From JBGTGT01 sp051439375 (GTDB lineage Bacteria; Cyanobacteriota; Cyanobacteriia; Cyanobacteriales; Microcystaceae): a DNA stretch of 9,547 bases. The stretch spans positions 1 through 9,547 of the forward strand of contig JBFRWB010000215.1 of the NCBI GenBank assembly GCA_051439375.1, in the 5' to 3' direction. This document shows positions 7,717 through 9,547 of the stretch, in pieces. A program made the translations under genes and the position numbers. Within the stretch, counting starts at the first letter, position 1. Each line of letters opens with the position of its first letter. Under the pieces are notes generated by a model, which searched no databases, was not told the origin of the DNA, and saw only the letters and a list, made by a program, of their open reading frames with translations.

Positions 7717-7739
7717 ATCACATTAATCACAGTTTAGAC
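7717..7739 (-). repeat. Dispersed repeat unit B, copy overlapping the DUF2283 stop codon
   Basis: ATCACATTAATCACAGTTTA followed by GAC on the plus strand matches units at 8431, 8526 and 8637 with one or two differences. On the minus strand it begins GTCTAAA, so the stop codon of the DUF2283 gene is part of the repeat. Confidence 0.6.
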
Positions 7740-7970
7740 TTGACTAACATTGAGAATACTTAAACCAATAATCTCCTCACCTTGATAACGAATAATAACA
7801 TCATCATCGGTTAATTCGCTATCATCCGCAGGTAAAGAGGGTTGATAAAAGTTGATATATAAGATATCTGCTTCAGCATCATAAGCTGTCCAGAAATCTT
7901 GTTTAGGAAGCTGAGGAATGATTTTAGCGAGATTAAGATAAGGTTGAAGGTTAATGCTAGTTATGGCCAT
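7734..7970 (-). CDS. DUF2283 family protein, probable antitoxin partner
   Basis: The 78-aa product carries the DUF2283 pattern: AYDAEADILYINF (29-41), then TDDDVIIRY (54-62) and EEIIGLSILNVS (65-76). Members are small beta-rich proteins of unproven function, often encoded beside small toxin-like genes. Its ATG is embedded in the end of the upstream gene: ATGGCCATAA holds both this start and the neighbour's TAA, a 10-bp overlap that implies translational coupling and a joint role. By position and size it is the likely antitoxin or immunity partner, but that is inference. There is no DNA-binding motif in the first 28 residues that I can see. The last codons (GTC TAA) lie inside a short dispersed repeat that continues past the gene. 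Confidence 0.75.
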   Translation of the reverse strand: MAITSINLQPYLNLAKIIPQLPKQDFWTAYDAEADILYINFYQPSLPADDSELTDDDVIIRYQGEEIIGLSILNVSQV

Positions 7971-8263
7971 AGTTGTTTTCTTTTGGTGAGTGAATGAAGA
8001 CGACGAGTTAAATAAGCAGTAATAATAAATCCATCATCTAATAGTTCTCGATAAACGACAACCAAATATTTTCCTGAAGTCACTTGTTTAATGGCCAACA
8101 ATTCCATCTTATTACCTTCTAGAATTCTTTCAGGATAGCGAATGGTTTCTAGAATCTCTGTTTGATAACTACTTAATTCACTGTGTCCATTGATAATGTG
8201 TTCCCATCTTTCCTGTGTCAGACGAATTAACACTCCATTTTGAGAAACAGTATTAACATTCAT
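7961..8263 (-). CDS. Putative BECR-fold RNase-like toxin (PBECR-type)
   Basis: This 100-aa protein resembles the small phage-type Barnase/EndoU/ColicinE5-RelE (BECR) nuclease-like proteins common in cyanobacteria. The supporting segments are RLTQERWEHIINGHSEL (14-30), a YPERILEG turn (43-50), the GKYLVVVYREL strand (64-74) and DGFIITAYLTRR (77-88). His22, His27, Lys65, Thr82 and Arg87/Arg88 are plausible active-site residues by analogy with that fold; I cannot verify which are catalytic. The gene is first in a two-gene unit and overlaps the DUF2283 gene by 10 bp, the arrangement of a toxin-antitoxin pair with the toxin upstream. The ATG is followed by NVNTVSQNG, a typical lead-in. A weak promoter (TTGTTC, then TATCAT with a 19-base gap) may lie just upstream. 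Family assignment is moderate; toxicity is inferred. Confidence 0.65.
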   Translation of the reverse strand: MNVNTVSQNGVLIRLTQERWEHIINGHSELSSYQTEILETIRYPERILEGNKMELLAIKQVTSGKYLVVVYRELLDDGFIITAYLTRRLHSLTKRKQLWP

Positions 8264-8414
8264 AACTCAGGGGATGTTCTGCGAGTTTAAATAATGATAA
8301 CTGAATATGACTCCTCCTGAACAATCATTCTAGGCGCAAACATCCGCACCTCTACAAAATGGTAACACTCATCAAACAATTAATCTAGTAAATCGGTAAT
8401 TCAGACAATCCTTA

Positions 8415-8455
8415 TCATAGTCCATCACATAATCACATTAATCATAGTTGAGACA
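8415..8455. repeat. Unit B with upstream flank, first copy
   Basis: TCATAGTCCATCA followed by CATAATCACATTAATCATAG and TTGAGACA. It matches 8621-8661 with three mismatches in 41 bases, so the flank TCATAGTCCATCA belongs to the repeated unit in two of the copies. Confidence 0.7.
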
Positions 8456-8465
8456 ATCTTCAAAC

Positions 8466-8524
8466 CTCATCATTCAATCAATCGGTGAAAATCCTTTAAT
8501 CCTGAGAATCGGTGATTCAGACAA
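8466..8524. repeat. Unit A, non-coding copy
   Basis: This 59-base segment starts CTCATCATTCAATCAATC and ends TGATTCAGACAA. It is closely similar to 8737-8793, which forms the 3' end of the TPR gene. The differences are CGG versus CC changes and two single-base length differences. A shorter degenerate copy is at 8381-8406. Confidence 0.75.
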
Positions 8525-8611
8525 TAATCACATTAATCACAGTTCAGACAGTGACTTTTATGAATCAAAACAATTAACTATATGATAACCCTAACGCCGT
8601 CTCGCAATGAC
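8525..8611. repeat. 87-bp direct repeat, copy 1
   Basis: It begins with unit B (TAATCACATTAATCACAG) and ends ACGCCGTCTCGCAATGAC. It is identical to 8636-8722 except at two positions (C/T at base 16 and in GAATC/GAATT). Confidence 0.92.
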
Positions 8612-8635
8612 GCTTCCTTCTCATAGTCCATCATT

Positions 8636-8722
8636 TAATCACATTAATCATAGTTCAGACAGTGACTTTTATGAATTAAAACAATTAACTATATGATAAC
8701 CCTAACGCCGTCTCGCAATGAC
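8636..8722. repeat. 87-bp direct repeat, copy 2
   Basis: This is the second copy, 111 bases downstream of the first and in the same orientation. The 24-base spacer between the two copies includes TCATAGTCCATCA, which is also found at 8415. Confidence 0.92.
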
Positions 8723-8736
8723 AAGTTTATTCATAA

Positions 8737-8793
8737 CTCATTATTCAATCAATCCTGTAAATCCTTTAATCCTGAGAATCCTGATTCAGACAA
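8737..8793. repeat. Unit A, copy forming the 3' end of the TPR gene
   Basis: This copy of the unit seen at 8466-8524 contains the TGA stop (8749-8751) of the TPR gene and the codons for its last 13 residues, SESGFSGLKDLQD. The gene tail therefore coincides with a dispersed repeat. Confidence 0.75.
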
Positions 8794-9547
8794 AAAATAA
8801 TCAACATTATTACGAACAATCACCGTATTAGGATGATTAACCCCTAACATTTTTTCTGCTAAGGTTAACGCATCTCGGTATAAGGGTTCTGCTTCTGTGT
8901 ATCTTCCTTGGGACTCATAAAGTCCTGCTAAATCATTTAAACTGGTAGCGACATCAGGGTGTTCATCCCCTAACAATTTCCTTCTTAATGCTAAAGCATC
9001 TTTGTATAAGGGTTCTGCTTCTGTGTATCTTCCTTGGGACTTATAAAGTAAAGCTAAATTATTTAAACTGGTAGCGACATAAGGGTGTTCTTCCCCTAAC
9101 AATTTCTTATATAAAGCTAAAGCATCTCGGAGTAAGGGTTCTGCTTCTGTGTATCTTCCTTGGGAGTTATAAAGTCCTGCTAAATTATTTAAATTGGTAG
9201 CGACATCAGGGTGTTCTTCCCCTAACAATTTCTTTCTTAAAGCTAAAGCATCCTTGTATAAGGGTTCTGCTTCTGTGTATCTTCCTTGGGAGTTATAAAG
9301 TCCTGCTAAGTTATTTAAACTGGTAGCGACATCAGGGTGTTCTTCCCCTAACAATTTCTTTCTTAAAGCTAAAGCATCCTTGTATAAGGGTTCTGCTTCT
9401 GTGTATCTTCCTTGGAAGTAATAAAGTCCTGCTAAATTATTTAAACTGGAAGCGACATCAGGGTGTTCATCTCCTAACCGAGAACGAGTCAGAGACAAAC
9501 AATCAATTAACCAAGGTTCAGCTAAAAGATACAATCCTTGTCCACTA
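8749..9547 (-). CDS. TPR (kinesin light chain-type) repeat protein, 5' end outside window
   Basis: This is the 3' part of a tetratricopeptide-repeat gene. The frame runs off the right edge, so the true start and any N-terminal effector or sensor domain (NB-ARC, CHAT, caspase-like or simply more TPRs) cannot be seen. The TTG at 9534 is not a credible start, because coding continues upstream as SGQGLY, the end of a preceding repeat. Visible are five 42-residue units of the form HPDVATSLNNLAGLY-SQGRYTEAEPLYKDALALRKKLLGEE, after a partial more divergent one (AEPWLIDCLSLTRSRLGDE). Such arrays form superhelical protein-binding scaffolds. The final unit breaks off after HPNTVIVRNNVDYFL and ends in SESGFSGLKDLQD, which comes from a dispersed DNA repeat rather than a TPR. 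The partner and pathway are unknown. Confidence 0.85.
   Translation of the reverse strand, partial: SGQGLYLLAEPWLIDCLSLTRSRLGDEHPDVASSLNNLAGLYYFQGRYTEAEPLYKDALALRKKLLGEEHPDVATSLNNLAGLYNSQGRYTEAEPLYKDALALRKKLLGEEHPDVATNLNNLAGLYNSQGRYTEAEPLLRDALALYKKLLGEEHPYVATSLNNLALLYKSQGRYTEAEPLYKDALALRRKLLGDEHPDVATSLNDLAGLYESQGRYTEAEPLYRDALTLAEKMLGVNHPNTVIVRNNVDYFLSESGFSGLKDLQD
8836..9465 (-). repeat. Five tandem 126-bp repeats in the TPR gene
   Basis: Five consecutive in-frame units of 126 bases each encode one 42-residue TPR. The middle units are almost identical at DNA level, for example the shared TTCTGCTTCTGTGTATCTTC and CATCAGGGTGTTCTTCCCC segments. The outer units differ more. Confidence 0.9.

Larger units (their letters stand above)
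8264..8748. other. Repeat-rich non-coding stretch
   Basis: I see no complete gene in these 485 bp on either strand. The stretch is built largely from three short repeat families described separately: unit A with AATC...GATTCAGACAA, unit B with AATCACATTAATCA, and a longer unit carrying CGCCGTCTCGCAATGAC. The part nearest the toxin gene (8264-8379) is unique in this window and must contain that gene's promoter. A minus-strand open frame of 30 codons from a TTG (8287-8379) may be the remnant of a gene end. Confidence 0.7.

Noticed and set aside
8415..8722. CRISPR array
   Set aside because: The repeats are direct, but only two or three copies exist with unequal spacing and mosaic flanks. No uniform spacers or cas genes are present.
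8264..8748. Insertion sequence or transposase remnant
   Set aside because: No transposase-like frame, no terminal inverted repeats and no target-site duplication could be found. Only short repeats are seen.
8836..9465. Non-coding minisatellite
   Set aside because: The 126-bp period keeps one frame open and encodes canonical 42-residue TPR units.
1..9547. tRNA, rRNA or riboswitch
   Set aside because: No cloverleaf, TPsiC-like GTTCGAATC box or known riboswitch core was seen in the intergenic regions on either strand by eye.

Overview
The window is chromosomal DNA from a cyanobacterium. Four observations support this: a phycobilisome core gene (apcF) at the left edge, a cyanobacterial-type HflX with a long N-terminal extension, a full-length ClpC, and four exact copies of the octamer GCGATCGC (HIP1) where about 0.15 would be expected by chance. 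The moderately AT-rich, repeat-rich intergenic DNA and the Uma2, DUF2283 and kinesin-light-chain-type TPR genes fit a unicellular chroococcalean relative (Cyanothece/Crocosphaera/Gloeothece type). Species cannot be fixed from this sequence.

Layout. 22-531 (+) is apcF, closed by a strong intrinsic terminator. 637-1329 (-) is a Uma2/DUF820 family protein, divergent from fmt (1431-2420, +). 2541-3017 (-) encodes a small predicted exported protein of unknown function, divergent from hflX (about 3256-4944, +). hflX is followed after 230 bp by clpC (5175-7646, +), which ends in another strong terminator. The rest is on the minus strand: a two-gene overlapping cassette (7734-8263) that looks like a toxin-antitoxin module (BECR/PBECR-like RNase plus DUF2283), a 485-bp non-coding stretch packed with short dispersed and tandem repeats, and the 3' part of a TPR gene that runs off the right edge.

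The first 7.6 kb is mainly housekeeping: light harvesting, initiator tRNA formylation, ribosome rescue or recycling by HflX, and proteolysis by ClpC. The genes sit in single units or divergent pairs with their own terminators, so no large operon is evident. The last 1.9 kb is accessory in character, with a small TA-like pair, repeats and a repetitive TPR protein.

Nothing here is clearly a large undescribed system. The points most worth a second look are: (1) hflX appears to lack an ATG/GTG/TTG start where homology and a good Shine-Dalgarno place one, leaving an ATC codon; (2) the 10-bp-overlapping RNase-like/DUF2283 pair; (3) a family of repeats beginning TGTCTGAA or TGTCTAAA-like on the minus strand that lies on the 3' ends of two different genes and supplies the last 13 residues of the TPR protein; (4) two 87-bp direct repeats differing at only two positions.
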